A stretch of DNA of 64,000 nucleotides from Thermodesulforhabdus norvegica (GTDB taxonomy: Bacteria; Desulfobacterota; Syntrophobacteria; Syntrophobacterales; Thermodesulforhabdaceae): positions 1 to 64,000 of the forward strand of contig NZ_FOUU01000010.1 in NCBI RefSeq assembly GCF_900114975.1. Direction: 5' to 3'. Made by a program: the position numbers and the translations under genes. Below the pieces are notes generated by a model. The model was given only the letters and a program-made list of their open reading frames with translations, did not search any database and was not told the DNA's origin. How positions within the stretch are numbered: position 1 is the stretch's first letter; every line of letters begins with the position of its first letter. Positions 1-10,719 of this stretch are shown here, in pieces.

Positions 1-843
1 GGCTGTGTCATTCGATGCTCGGGCATCTTTCACGACAAGGACGGCCACTATCTCACCAAGCAGCCCGAGTACGAAACGGTCTGGGCCAACGGAGCAAACT
101 GCGGCATAGACGATCTGGATGCCATAGCCATGATAGACTTTCTCTGCGATAACTACGGCCTGGACACCATAGAAATGGGAGCAACCATAGGGGTTGCCAT
201 GGAAGCGGGTATAATCCCCTTCGGAGATGCCCAGGGAGCGATAAATCTTCTTCACGAGGTGGGAAAGGGGACCTATCTGGGAAGAATCCTTGGAAACGGG
301 GCGGCCGTAACGGGCAAGGCCTTTGGGGTGGAGAGGGTTCCCGTGGTAAAGGGTCAGGCTCTTCCGGCTTATGATCCCAGGGCGGCGCACGGAATCGGCG
401 TGACCTACGCAACGAGCACCATGGGAGCCGATCACACCGCAGGTTACGCCATTGCCCAGAACATCCTCAAGGTGGGGGGCTTTGTGGATCCTCTCAAGCC
501 CGAGGGTCAGGTTGAAATATCCCGAAACCTCCAGATTGCAACGGCGGCCATTGACTCCACGGGGATGTGCCTCTTTATAGCCTTCGCCACCCTGGATCAG
601 CCCGAGACCTTTCAGGCCATGCTGGACATGATAAACGCCTTCTACGGCTGGAACTGGACCGCCGATGACTTCATGGAATACGGCAAAAAGATCCTCAGAA
701 TGGAGCGGGAATTCAACACAAAGGCAGGCTTTACGAAAGAACACGACCGCCTGCCCAGATTCTTCAAAGTCGAACCACTCCCACCCCACAACTTAACCTT
801 CCAGGTACCAGACGAGGAACTGGATAAGGTTTTTGAATTTTAA
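1..843 (+). CDS. Aldehyde:ferredoxin oxidoreductase, C-terminal part (partial, 5' end outside window)
   Basis: The reading frame is open from base 1 and gives about 280 residues of an AOR-family tungsten (or molybdenum) pterin enzyme, which oxidises aldehydes to acids with ferredoxin as acceptor in the cytoplasm. The visible part begins GCVIRC, matching the last two cysteines of the family's CxxCxxxC cluster motif, so the first cysteine lies upstream of the window. Near residue 180 the DSTGMC segment supplies the fourth [4Fe-4S] cysteine in the usual DxxGxC context, and DPRAAHGIGVTYATS is a typical AOR core block. The C-terminus is complete and is followed by a strong terminator. The subfamily (AOR, FOR or another) cannot be decided from this half. 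Confidence 0.9.
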   Translation, partial: GCVIRCSGIFHDKDGHYLTKQPEYETVWANGANCGIDDLDAIAMIDFLCDNYGLDTIEMGATIGVAMEAGIIPFGDAQGAINLLHEVGKGTYLGRILGNGAAVTGKAFGVERVPVVKGQALPAYDPRAAHGIGVTYATSTMGADHTAGYAIAQNILKVGGFVDPLKPEGQVEISRNLQIATAAIDSTGMCLFIAFATLDQPETFQAMLDMINAFYGWNWTADDFMEYGKKILRMEREFNTKAGFTKEHDRLPRFFKVEPLPPHNLTFQVPDEELDKVFEF

Positions 844-864
844 TAAATCCGTTGATCTGTAGCA

Positions 865-906
865 AAAGAACACCTTTCCCTTAGAGGAAAGGTGTTCTTT
901 TTTGTT
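865..906 (+). terminator. Rho-independent terminator after the AOR gene
   Basis: A 15-bp perfect stem (865-879 paired with 886-900) with a 6-base loop is followed by a T-rich tract. It lies 22 bases after the AOR stop and ends transcription before the lipase gene. It overlaps the longest possible upstream extension of the next ORF, which argues for the later start at 934. Confidence 0.88.
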
Positions 907-933
907 ATAAAGAGCAGGAGGGGGAACTTCGAG

Positions 934-2022
934 ATGAGCTATTTTGAAATCGAAGCAGGGCGCAGGGCTTATGGGATTGTCAGAGAGGAGGGGTTAAGGG
1001 CAGAGAGGATTCGTGTCATACTCGGGGCAGCCGGTGGGCCTAAATGGCTGGTATTGTACCATCTGGATAGATGGATAAGTTCCGAACTGCTTCCGGGAGT
1101 CCGTCATCCTGTGCATTTCTTCGGATCTTCAATAGGTGCCTGGCGACTTGCAGCGATGACCTGTAAGGAACCTTCCAGGGCAATAGATAATCTCTTTGAA
1201 TCGTACATGAATCAACGCTATTCTTCCAAACCTTCACCCCGGGAAGTAACTCAGGTTGCAAGAACCATACTCAGATCTTTCATGCCGGAGGGAACAGAAG
1301 AGGAAGTGCTCGGTCACCCTTTCATCAGGTTAAACATCGCTACGGTGAGAATGAAAATCGGAGCTTCGGAAAATCGACTGCCCTTACTTTTATCGACCTT
1401 TTTAATGTACACCGCAAATAGGCTGAGTAGATCTTACCTGAGATTTTTTATGGACAGGGTTTATTTCTCCGACCCAAGAGATCGCCCTCCCCTGGAAGGG
1501 ACTACCGATCACATACCGATCAGGCTCGTGGAGCTTACACCCGGAAACCTACCGGATGCCTTAATGGCCTCGGCTTCAATTCCTCTCGTAATGGAAGGCG
1601 TGAGGAGCATACCGGGTGCACCCCCGGGAACCTATCGAGATGGCGGACTGATCGACTATCACATACTTCCTCCATTAAGGCTAAAGGACGGTGAGCTGGC
1701 ACTGTTCCCGCATTACTCCGGTACCGTTACTCCCGGTTGGTTTGACAAAACCTTGAGACATCGCTCCCCTGACCCTCGCACCCTCGAAAACATTGTTCTG
1801 GTGCGACCTTCTAACACTTTCTTTTCCATGCTTCCTGACCGGAAGATTCCGGACCGGCAGGATTTCTATACCTTTTCAAATAATCCACTGGAACGCAAAA
1901 GACGGTGGAAAAAAGCCGTAGAATTGGGAAGGAGAATGGCCGAAGAATTTGCTGAAGCCGTTTCTTCCGGGAAAATACGAGATATGGTCAGGCTTTACGG
2001 ACTCAAGGAGGGAAGCCGATGA
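934..2022 (+). CDS. Patatin-like phospholipase family protein
   Basis: This predicted serine acyl hydrolase of the patatin fold has 362 residues. The glycine-rich oxyanion-hole segment GAAGGPKW (about residue 31), the nucleophile elbow GSSIG (Ser66) and the DGG catalytic aspartate motif (Asp236) are all present in family order. No signal peptide or membrane segment is obvious, so it is probably cytosolic or peripheral. The ATG at 934 is chosen because an AGGAGGGGG Shine-Dalgarno lies 9 bases upstream, while an earlier start at 892 falls in the terminator. The gene overlaps the next by ATGA, indicating translational coupling. The substrate is unknown. Confidence 0.8.
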   Translation: MSYFEIEAGRRAYGIVREEGLRAERIRVILGAAGGPKWLVLYHLDRWISSELLPGVRHPVHFFGSSIGAWRLAAMTCKEPSRAIDNLFESYMNQRYSSKPSPREVTQVARTILRSFMPEGTEEEVLGHPFIRLNIATVRMKIGASENRLPLLLSTFLMYTANRLSRSYLRFFMDRVYFSDPRDRPPLEGTTDHIPIRLVELTPGNLPDALMASASIPLVMEGVRSIPGAPPGTYRDGGLIDYHILPPLRLKDGELALFPHYSGTVTPGWFDKTLRHRSPDPRTLENIVLVRPSNTFFSMLPDRKIPDRQDFYTFSNNPLERKRRWKKAVELGRRMAEEFAEAVSSGKIRDMVRLYGLKEGSR

Positions 2023-3068
2023 TACGCTTTGAGTCGATTCGTCAAACCGCCGAATTTCACAGTCCTCTTGCAGGAGGCAAACTCATCAGGCAGGAGATAG
2101 AATTCAGAAAAGATCCCCTTCTGGGACATGTCAGCATTGTTAACGAGGCAATCCGTGGTAAAAAAGAATTTCTTTTCCCCGATACGGATTTTAATTACAC
2201 CCGGGAACGTGCAGAAGCGACCAGATCGACATGCTTTCTATGCGATGGTAAATGGGAAACAATGACCCCGAAGTACCCCGACACTCTTCTGCCCGGGGGC
2301 AGAATGGTGAAAAACGAATGCGTGCTGTTTCCCAACCTCTTCCCTCTTGCATCCTATCATGCGGTGGTCATGGTGGGTCATGCTCACTACAGAAACCTGG
2401 ACGAGTTCTCGGAGGACCTGCTTCGCGATGCCCTGGATGTCTCATTTTCTTTTATAAAAACCGTGTGGGGCAAAACAAAAGACCCATCGTACTTTACCGT
2501 TAACGCTAATTATCTTCCTCCCGCCGGAGCCAGCGTGATACACCCACATCTCCAGGTCTTGGGCGCGGGGGTTCCGTCAACTCACCACGAAAGGGTTATT
2601 AAAGCCTCAAGAAAATTCTATGAAGAGCACGGAAGGTCCTTCTGGAAGGTACTGATAGAGGAAGAAAGAAAAGCCGGGGTGAGATACATAACCTGTTTTG
2701 ACGACTCGGCTCACATAATTGCGGCTTACTCACCCATTGGTCCCAACGAAATCCAGATTGTCTTCCCTCATAGAGCTAATCTCCTGGAATGGACGGAAAA
2801 GGATATCGGCAACTTTGCAAAAGCTCTCTCCACGGTGCTCAAGGCATATCACAATCTGGGGTTTTCCACCTTCAACATGGCCTGCTACGGAGGACCCCTT
2901 GAGGACACTGAAGAAGGGGACGGTTGTTTCGCCAGGATCATAACCCGCCAGAACATGGTACCTCATCATCGGACAGACGACTTTTACTTCCAGAGACTCC
3001 TGGGTAACGAAATTGCCTTTTATCCTCCGGAGGAACTGGCGGGATTTGTACGGGCCCTTTTAAACTGA
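2019..3068 (+). CDS. GalT/HIT-superfamily nucleotidyltransferase-like protein
   Basis: This 349-residue protein resembles galactose-1-phosphate uridylyltransferase. It has a CFLC zinc-type pair near residue 72 and an HPHLQ motif (His175, His177, Gln179) equivalent to the HxHxQ nucleotidyl-histidine site of the GalT branch. A plausible role is transfer of a nucleotidyl group to or from a sugar or other phosphate, but the true substrate cannot be read from sequence. No galactose genes are nearby. It starts within the stop of the lipase gene (ATGA overlap), so the two are cotranscribed and may act in one unknown pathway. Confidence 0.65.
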   Translation: MIRFESIRQTAEFHSPLAGGKLIRQEIEFRKDPLLGHVSIVNEAIRGKKEFLFPDTDFNYTRERAEATRSTCFLCDGKWETMTPKYPDTLLPGGRMVKNECVLFPNLFPLASYHAVVMVGHAHYRNLDEFSEDLLRDALDVSFSFIKTVWGKTKDPSYFTVNANYLPPAGASVIHPHLQVLGAGVPSTHHERVIKASRKFYEEHGRSFWKVLIEEERKAGVRYITCFDDSAHIIAAYSPIGPNEIQIVFPHRANLLEWTEKDIGNFAKALSTVLKAYHNLGFSTFNMACYGGPLEDTEEGDGCFARIITRQNMVPHHRTDDFYFQRLLGNEIAFYPPEELAGFVRALLN

Positions 3069-3220
3069 AAACTCTTTTCTGGCGGCAACTTTTCGAGCCT
3101 TACCGGAGGCCGGTTTGAAGTTAGCCCGGATACCGCTTATAGCCTGGCCCGGAAATGGCAGGCGAGACTTTAGCAATTTTCTTCTTTCTGATAAGATGGT
3201 TGAGGGAGTTTATGAAATAA

Positions 3221-4888
<1,668 letters not shown>

Positions 4889-4930
4889 TAGGAAAGATTT
4901 GCATAAAATCCTGCCTTAATAAGGGGCGGT

Positions 4931-5758
4931 ATGAAAAGCAACGCGTTATGGCGAAACCTTTCGAGCAGGCAGATCGGTCCTTTCGTTATTGCAGGGCCCT
5001 GTGTAATGGAAAGCTACGAACTAATGTACGAGACGGCATCATACATCAAAAACCTGTGCGATCGCCTGGGGCTTACCTTTGTCTTTAAGAGCTCCTACGA
5101 TAAGGCAAATCGTACATCTATCAGGTCTTTCCGGGGACCAGGGCTGCAAAAGGGGCTGGCATGGCTTGAAAGGCTGAAAGCAGAACTGAAGGTCTTTACG
5201 CTGACGGACGTTCATTCCCCTGAAGAAGCCAGAGCAGCGGCTTCTGTCGTGGATGTACTCCAGATCCCTGCCTTTTTGTGCCGTCAGACCGATCTCATAA
5301 CCGCCGCCGCCTCAACGGGCAGGATAATCAACGTCAAGAAAGGCCAGTTTCTGGCCCCCTGGGATATGAAAAACGTGATTGAAAAGATTCGCTCCCGGGA
5401 AAACGAAAAGATAATCCTCACAGAAAGAGGCTCATGCTTTGGTTACAACAACCTGGTAGTTGATATGCGGTCGATCACCATAATGAAAGCATTGGGGTTT
5501 CCCGTTGTCATTGATGCGACGCACAGTGTTCAGAGACCGGGGGGATTGGGGAGCTGTTCGGGAGGAGAACGGGATTTTGTACCCGTTATAGCCCGTGCTG
5601 CCGTAGCCGCAGGTGCAGACGGAGTTTTTCTCGAGGTCCACCCCAAACCCGACGAAGCGCTCTGTGACGGTCCCAATTCCTGGTATCTAAACCGTCTGGA
5701 AGGACTTTTAAAGAACCTCAAGGCCATATACCATGCAGTAACTACAGGAGAGCAGTAG
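4931..5758 (+). CDS. kdsA: 3-deoxy-8-phosphooctulonate synthase (metal-dependent class)
   Basis: KdsA condenses PEP with arabinose 5-phosphate to give Kdo 8-phosphate, the first committed step toward Kdo of LPS. The 275-residue protein has the AGPCVMES, TDVHS, NVKKGQF, TERG and DATHSVQ blocks. Cys24 in AGPC is the metal ligand that marks the metal-dependent class (as in Aquifex), where the E. coli type has Asn. A GGGGCGGT ribosome site precedes the ATG. It ends immediately before the ATG of kdsC, so the two consecutive pathway enzymes are translationally linked. Confidence 0.97.
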   Translation: MKSNALWRNLSSRQIGPFVIAGPCVMESYELMYETASYIKNLCDRLGLTFVFKSSYDKANRTSIRSFRGPGLQKGLAWLERLKAELKVFTLTDVHSPEEARAAASVVDVLQIPAFLCRQTDLITAAASTGRIINVKKGQFLAPWDMKNVIEKIRSRENEKIILTERGSCFGYNNLVVDMRSITIMKALGFPVVIDATHSVQRPGGLGSCSGGERDFVPVIARAAVAAGADGVFLEVHPKPDEALCDGPNSWYLNRLEGLLKNLKAIYHAVTTGEQ

Positions 5759-6355
5759 ATGACTCCAAGGGATTATCTTCAAGAGCTCGTTTCCAACTAC
5801 GGCCTGAACATCGGCCAGATAGATAGAATAAAACGAATACGGCTCATGCTTTTCGACGTGGACGGTGTTCTGACGGACGGGAAAATCATATACCTCGACA
5901 ACGGAGTTGAAATGAAAATGTTTGACGTTCAGGACGGACACGGTATGAAGCTTCTCATAAGGGCGGGTATAGAGGTTGGACTTATCACCGGAAGGTACTG
6001 CAGGACCGTAGAGCGCCGGGCCGAAGAAATCGGCATTAAGCACGTGTACCAGAATGCGAAAATAAAGCTGGAAGCACTGGAGCAAATTCTCGCCAGAACA
6101 GGGCTTAAAGAGCAAGAAGTGGGATACATGGGTGATGACTTGATAGACATACCGGTTATGAAGAGGGTGGGCTGGGCGGTCACGGTTCCCAACGCCAACA
6201 TCCACGTTTTTCCTTACGCACACCACATAACCCGCAAAAGTGGAGGAAACGGTGCCTGTAGAGAAGTCTGCGAGATTCTGTTAAAAACCAAGAACTTCTG
6301 GTCGACAGTCACGGAAAGATATTTTGGAGATCCCGGAGATTTCAGGACACAATGA
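5759..6355 (+). CDS. kdsC: 3-deoxy-8-phosphooctulonate phosphatase (HAD family)
   Basis: KdsC hydrolyses Kdo 8-phosphate to Kdo after KdsA. It is a small cap-less C0-type HAD phosphatase of 198 residues with the nucleophile motif DVDGVLTDG (about residue 33), Lys in the KIKLEAL segment and the metal motif GDDLIDIP. The gene begins directly after the kdsA stop and overlaps lptC by ATGA, giving an unbroken Kdo-to-LPS-transport operon. No oddities were seen. Confidence 0.95.
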   Translation: MTPRDYLQELVSNYGLNIGQIDRIKRIRLMLFDVDGVLTDGKIIYLDNGVEMKMFDVQDGHGMKLLIRAGIEVGLITGRYCRTVERRAEEIGIKHVYQNAKIKLEALEQILARTGLKEQEVGYMGDDLIDIPVMKRVGWAVTVPNANIHVFPYAHHITRKSGGNGACREVCEILLKTKNFWSTVTERYFGDPGDFRTQ

Positions 6356-6927
6356 CACGGCCTGCCCCCAAGCCTCGTTCACTTTTTAAAATCCTATGGG
6401 GATTCATAATCGGTGGTCTAATATTGTCGCTGTTTCTCTTCGTATCGGGCAGGAAGCCCGAGAACAGAGGATCAATTCCCGAAACCGGGGCTCCCGAGCA
6501 GGAAGGAAGCGCCCGCATAGAAAACATGGAGTACACGGAGGTTGACGGCGGAAAGGTTAAGTGGACTCTCAGAGCTCAGGTCGCAACCTACTTTAAAACC
6601 AGAGACCTGACGGAACTGGAAAAGGTACAACTTCTGTTTTATCTGGATGACGGCTCTGTTCTTGAAATGCGCGGAAACCGTGGCCTGATCTATGCGGGCG
6701 TTAAAGACATAGAAATCAACGGTAATGTAAACTTTCTGTTACCGAATGGGTATAAGGTGCATACAGAAAGAATTTACTACTCTCACAGCAGGAGACGGAT
6801 CTTTTCAGAAACTCCGGCGGAGCTCTCGGGCCCGGGTTTCCTCGGGAAAGTGTCTGAATGGGAATACGATCTAAAAACCGGCAAAGCTTTCGGGCGAAAT
6901 GGAGTGGTCGTAAAGTGGCAACCATAA
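6352..6927 (+). CDS. lptC: LPS export system protein LptC
   Basis: LptC is the bitopic inner-membrane protein that hands LPS from the LptBFG transporter to periplasmic LptA. The 191-residue product has a single N-terminal membrane segment (about residues 12-32, rich in Ile, Leu and Phe) followed by a periplasmic beta-rich domain with the ENMEYTEVDGG and INGNVNF features of the OstA-like/LptC fold. The gene overlaps kdsC by 4 bases and lptA by 13. Sequence conservation in this family is low, so the call also leans on position. Confidence 0.88.
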   Translation: MTRPAPKPRSLFKILWGFIIGGLILSLFLFVSGRKPENRGSIPETGAPEQEGSARIENMEYTEVDGGKVKWTLRAQVATYFKTRDLTELEKVQLLFYLDDGSVLEMRGNRGLIYAGVKDIEINGNVNFLLPNGYKVHTERIYYSHSRRRIFSETPAELSGPGFLGKVSEWEYDLKTGKAFGRNGVVVKWQP

Positions 6928-7490
6928 GAGCTGGACGAAAATTTTCATTAATCCTTGCCGTTCTTATGATCGAAATTTTTGTTCAAAAAGGTACGGCAGA
7001 AAAGGTTGTGCAGTCAGCCTCACCGCTTCGAATCGTAAGTGATCGTATGGTTCTGGACGAAAAATCCAGAACCATTACCTTTGAAGGACATGTAACGGTG
7101 GAGCGGGAAGACATCGTGATTACCTGCCGCAGGCTGACGGTTTTCGGCAGTAAAGAGGCGGATTTTTCGAGTTCCTTCAGAACGGGGGGCCCGGTCAAAG
7201 AAGAAGCCGTTATGAAAAAAATCGACCGGATTGAAGCCGAAGGCGACGTGAGGGTGGTTCAGGGAAACCGGGTAGCCACTTCAGAAAAGGCAATCTATTA
7301 CGTGGACAGAAAGCGAATAGTCCTTACCGGTAGCCCCGTTGTAGCTCAGGGTCAGGACAGGCTCACAGGACAACTCATAACTCTTGACCTGGCAACAGGC
7401 AAAAGCATCGTTGAAGGAGGTCGAGAAAAACCCGTTGAGGTAATCCTTCATCCGTCATCGGAACCAATAAAGCAGGAGACGGGGCAATAG
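6915..7490 (+). CDS. lptA: LPS transport periplasmic protein LptA
   Basis: LptA forms the periplasmic bridge for LPS between LptC and the outer-membrane LptD. The predicted precursor is 191 residues with an N-terminal signal peptide (positively charged start, hydrophobic stretch, cleavage probably after the GTA of QKGTA), then an OstA/beta-jellyroll domain with repeats such as TFEGHVTVER and AEGDVRVVQ. I chose the GTG at 6915 because GGAG lies 10 bases upstream and the signal peptide then starts correctly; a longer start at 6858 would put about 19 extra residues within lptC. It lies between lptC and lptB. Confidence 0.88.
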   Translation: MATIRAGRKFSLILAVLMIEIFVQKGTAEKVVQSASPLRIVSDRMVLDEKSRTITFEGHVTVEREDIVITCRRLTVFGSKEADFSSSFRTGGPVKEEAVMKKIDRIEAEGDVRVVQGNRVATSEKAIYYVDRKRIVLTGSPVVAQGQDRLTGQLITLDLATGKSIVEGGREKPVEVILHPSSEPIKQETGQ

Positions 7491-7493
7491 ACG

Positions 7494-8219
7494 ATGTCCA
7501 TGCTCACCGTCCGAAATATCGTAAAGACCTACGGTCAGCGTCGGGTGGTGGACGATGTGAGTTTTTCCGTGACGGAAGGCACGGTGGTGGGGTTGTTGGG
7601 GCCTAATGGAGCCGGCAAATCCACGACCTTTTACTGCATCGTTGGCCTGATTCGGCCTGACGAAGGGGCCGTGCTCCTGAACGGTGAAGATATCCTGGGA
7701 CTGCCGATGCACATAAGGGCCCAAAAGGGAATCACCTATCTGCCCCAGGAATCGTCCGTATTTAGGAAGCTTACCGCTGCAGAAAACATTACTGCCGTGC
7801 TGGAGATGAAGGGATTCGAAAGGAAAAAGGCTTTTCAAAGGGCAAGAAGCATTCTTGAGGAGTTCGGTATAAGCCACGTCGCCTATACCCGGGCCGACAG
7901 GCTTTCGGGAGGAGAACGGCGCCGGGTTGAAATATGCCGCGCTCTCGTTACAGAACCCAGATTTATACTCCTTGATGAGCCCTTTGCCGGGATTGATCCG
8001 ATAGCCGTTCAGGATCTACAAAAAGTTATACGGAGTTTGAAGGATCGGAATATCGGGGTGGTTATAACGGATCACAATGTAAGGGAAACATTGAGTGTTT
8101 GCGACAGGGCGTATATAATTCACAATGGAAGGATAATTGAAGAAGGGTCTCCTGAAGAAATAGTCTCCAGTGAAAGAGCAAAGCAGGTCTATCTGGGAGA
8201 AGAGTTCAGACTGAACTGA
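7494..8219 (+). CDS. lptB: LPS export ABC transporter ATP-binding protein LptB
   Basis: LptB is the cytoplasmic ATPase that powers LPS extraction by LptFG. The 241-residue protein has Walker [10 protein letters not shown] (about residue 37), signature LSGGERRR, Walker [13 protein letters not shown] and the H-loop ITDHN. The LSGGERRR signature and the characteristic C-terminal segment distinguish it from LivF/LivG-type ATPases. It starts 3 bases after the lptA stop. The permeases LptF and LptG are not in the window, which is usual since they are encoded elsewhere. Confidence 0.97.
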   Translation: MSMLTVRNIVKTYGQRRVVDDVSFSVTEGTVVGLLGPNGAGKSTTFYCIVGLIRPDEGAVLLNGEDILGLPMHIRAQKGITYLPQESSVFRKLTAAENITAVLEMKGFERKKAFQRARSILEEFGISHVAYTRADRLSGGERRRVEICRALVTEPRFILLDEPFAGIDPIAVQDLQKVIRSLKDRNIGVVITDHNVRETLSVCDRAYIIHNGRIIEEGSPEEIVSSERAKQVYLGEEFRLN

Positions 8220-8228
8220 AGGAAGATT

Positions 8229-9677
8229 ATGGCTCTGGAGCTTAAACAACAGCTAAAGGTAACGACCCAACTGGTTATAACGCCTCAGTTGCAACAGGCC
8301 ATAAAGCTTCTGCAGCTTTCCCGGATGGAACTGCTGGAGACCATACAGCAGGAGATGATGGAAAATCCGGTACTGGAAGAAGTTCCGGTTGAAGAAGATA
8401 TCACCGACGGAAGCGAATCCGGAGCCGAAGAGCCGGCACCTGAGCTCTCGGAGAGAACGAGTGAAGTTGAAGTATCCGAAAATCTAAGAGAAGATTTTGA
8501 TTGGGAGTCCTTCCTGGAAGAATATAACTCCGGAACCCCCGTTCTTTATGAAAAAGAGGAAGGTGACGAATTACCGTCTTTTGAACAGCGTCTTTCTCGC
8601 CCGACATCCCTTACCGACCACCTTATGTGGCAGCTGCACCTCTCCGATTTTTCCGAGGAGGAAGTAAAAATCGGCGAAGCAATCATAGGTAACATAGACT
8701 CCCACGGTTACCTGGATGCCACGGTTGAAGAGATCGCAACCCTTTGTGATACCTCCGTCGATAAGGTCGAGAGGGTGCTCTACAGGATACAGGATTTTGA
8801 CCCTCCCGGTGTTGCCGCGAGGGACCTAAGAGAATGTCTGCTCATTCAGGCGAGAAACCTTTTCCCCGACAACGAGCTCGTCATTTCCATAATTAAGGAT
8901 CACATCCACTACCTGGAAAACAAGAACTACCAGGGGCTAATAAAAAAACTGGGCATCTCCTCAGAAGAATTTAAGGATGCTCTGGAGCTGATACTTTCTC
9001 TGGATCCACGACCGGGTAGAGCTTACGCCTCACTGGAACCTCAATTCATAAGCCCCGATGTTTACGTTGTAAAGGTTGACAATGATTTCGTTGTTATGCT
9101 GAACGAAGAGGGATTACCCAGATTGAGAATCAGCCCCTACTATCGAGAATTTCTCAAGCATCCAGAACGGATGACTCCTGAGGTCAGAGAATATATCCAG
9201 AAGAAGTTGAGCTCGGCGAGCTGGTTGATAAAAAGCATTCATCAGCGTCAGCGAACCCTTTTGCGGGTAGCCGAAAGTATAGTAAAACTCCAGAGGGAAT
9301 TCTTCGAAAAGGGTGTTGAATATCTAAAGCCGATGGTGCTCCGTGATATTGCAGTTGAAGTGGGTATGCACGAGTCCACTATAAGCCGGGTGACGACAAA
9401 CAAATACATGCAAACGCCTCATGGAATCTTCGAACTCAAGTACTTCTTTAACAGCTCAATCCGCAAAACTGGCGGTGATGAAATAGCATCTGAAAGCGTC
9501 AAAGAAAAAATTCGGGCGATAATCAAAAACGAAAATCCTCAAAAGCCCTTCAGCGATCAGGAGATCGCAAAGATACTGAAGCAGGAAGGAATACGGATTG
9601 CCAGAAGGACCGTTGCAAAGTATAGAGAGATGCTGGGGATACTGCCTTCTCATAAGAGGAAAAAACCTGTTTTTTAG
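8229..9677 (+). CDS. rpoN: RNA polymerase sigma-54 factor
   Basis: RpoN directs polymerase to -24/-12 promoters and needs an AAA+ activator. The 482-residue protein has the Gln/Leu-rich activator-interacting region I (LKQQLKVTTQLVITPQL), an acidic region II (about 45-110), the core-binding and DNA-binding regions, and a C-terminal RpoN box around ARRTVAKYRE (about 458-468). The gene sits in the widespread lptB-rpoN-hpf-ptsN-rapZ order. At least two likely sigma-54 promoters (glnA and the glutamate synthase operon) and one activator gene lie in the same window. Confidence 0.97.
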   Translation: MALELKQQLKVTTQLVITPQLQQAIKLLQLSRMELLETIQQEMMENPVLEEVPVEEDITDGSESGAEEPAPELSERTSEVEVSENLREDFDWESFLEEYNSGTPVLYEKEEGDELPSFEQRLSRPTSLTDHLMWQLHLSDFSEEEVKIGEAIIGNIDSHGYLDATVEEIATLCDTSVDKVERVLYRIQDFDPPGVAARDLRECLLIQARNLFPDNELVISIIKDHIHYLENKNYQGLIKKLGISSEEFKDALELILSLDPRPGRAYASLEPQFISPDVYVVKVDNDFVVMLNEEGLPRLRISPYYREFLKHPERMTPEVREYIQKKLSSASWLIKSIHQRQRTLLRVAESIVKLQREFFEKGVEYLKPMVLRDIAVEVGMHESTISRVTTNKYMQTPHGIFELKYFFNSSIRKTGGDEIASESVKEKIRAIIKNENPQKPFSDQEIAKILKQEGIRIARRTVAKYREMLGILPSHKRKKPVF

Positions 9678-9691
9678 CTGGAGGACGAAGC

Positions 9692-10234
9692 ATGCAGATT
9701 GATTTTACTTTTCGGAACATTGAGCCTTCTGAGGATGTAAAATCTTACGTGGAAACCAAAATCGGTCGGGTGAAACGATACCTGTTGGAGCCGATAGAGG
9801 CGCGCGTTGTATTGAAAGCGGAAAAGTATCGGTATATTGCCGAAATCAGCATATCTTCGAACGGTATCCGCATAAACGCGTCAGAAGAAACGGAAGACCT
9901 GTACAGCGCTATTGATCTGCTGGCCGATACCGTAGAAAGCCAGATCAAGAAACAACTCGACAAGATGAGGCGGAGGAAGCTGTCGGCTCAGGAAAGAAAC
10001 ATCATCGCCAATAGAAACAGGAGCTCCGTAGAAGGTACGATGGGAGAAGCGGACGAGGACGAATATGTGGTATTCACCGAACCTTTTGATCCTAAACCCA
10101 TCGATCTGGATGAAGCAATTCTTCAGCTGAACAAATCGGATCGCGGTTTTTTGGTTTTCACCAATCAGGATACGGGAAGGATTAACGTGATTTACAGGCG
10201 TGAGGACGGCAACTACGGGCTAATAGAAACTTAG
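9692..10234 (+). CDS. hpf: Ribosome hibernation-promoting factor, long form
   Basis: Long-form HPF dimerises idle 70S ribosomes into 100S particles. The 180-residue product has the N-terminal S30AE/RaiA domain (about 1-100; IDFTFRNIEPSEDVKSYVE start) joined by a linker to the C-terminal dimerisation domain (about 120-178, with KPIDLDEAILQL and GFLVFTNQDTGRINVIYR). The length separates it from short gammaproteobacterial HPF/YfiA. The start is preceded by GGAGGACGAAGC. It is cotranscribed with rpoN. Confidence 0.94.
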   Translation: MQIDFTFRNIEPSEDVKSYVETKIGRVKRYLLEPIEARVVLKAEKYRYIAEISISSNGIRINASEETEDLYSAIDLLADTVESQIKKQLDKMRRRKLSAQERNIIANRNRSSVEGTMGEADEDEYVVFTEPFDPKPIDLDEAILQLNKSDRGFLVFTNQDTGRINVIYRREDGNYGLIET

Positions 10235-10254
10235 GAGCGTGTAAAGAAAAAGTC

Positions 10255-10716
10255 ATGAGACTTATGGACTTACTGCCCAGGCGGGCAATACTTACCGACT
10301 TCGAACCACCCGATAAGATTGCGGCTCTGAAAAAGTTGAGCGAACTGCTGGCGCCTCATACATCGTCCCTGAGTCAGGACGAAATTTTTCGGATATTGCT
10401 TGAGCGAGAAAACCTGGGGTCGACGGGAGTCGGTAGAGGTATCGCCATTCCTCACGGCAGGTGCAAAAATATCAGGAGGCCGGTACTGTGCTTCGCAAAA
10501 TCCACAAAGGGCGTTGATTTCGGTGCATCTGACGGCAAACCCGTTCATCTTTTTTTCGCCATGGTTGCCCCCGAAAACAATTCAACGGCTAACATAAAGG
10601 TTCTGGCAAAGATGGCGGAAATCCTCAAAAATCCTACGGCTCGTGATGCCCTTTTTGAGGCTCATAATGCAGACGAAATAGCCGAGGTATTGAGCCGTTA
10701 CGATTCCGATTTTTGA
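10255..10716 (+). CDS. ptsN: PTS IIA-like nitrogen-regulatory protein PtsN
   Basis: PtsN is the EIIA component of the nitrogen-type regulatory phosphotransferase system and signals by its phosphorylation state rather than by moving sugar. The 153-residue protein has the fructose-type EIIA domain with the phosphorylatable His67 in GIAIPHGR and the LERENLGSTG block. The ribosome site is weak (AGGAG about 17 bases upstream), so a second Met at residue 4 is possible. It is encoded between hpf and rapZ as in many proteobacteria; no EI-Ntr or HPr gene is present in the window. Confidence 0.93.
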   Translation: MRLMDLLPRRAILTDFEPPDKIAALKKLSELLAPHTSSLSQDEIFRILLERENLGSTGVGRGIAIPHGRCKNIRRPVLCFAKSTKGVDFGASDGKPVHLFFAMVAPENNSTANIKVLAKMAEILKNPTARDALFEAHNADEIAEVLSRYDSDF

Positions 10717-10719
10717 ACA

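Noticed and set aside
53-412. Minus-strand ORFs antisense to the AOR and many other genes
   Set aside because: They are Pro/Arg/Ser-rich shadows without ribosome sites or recognisable domains, created by GC-rich codons of the real genes.
892-933. Longer start for the patatin gene
   Set aside because: The extension begins within the AOR terminator and lacks a ribosome site; 934 has a strong one.
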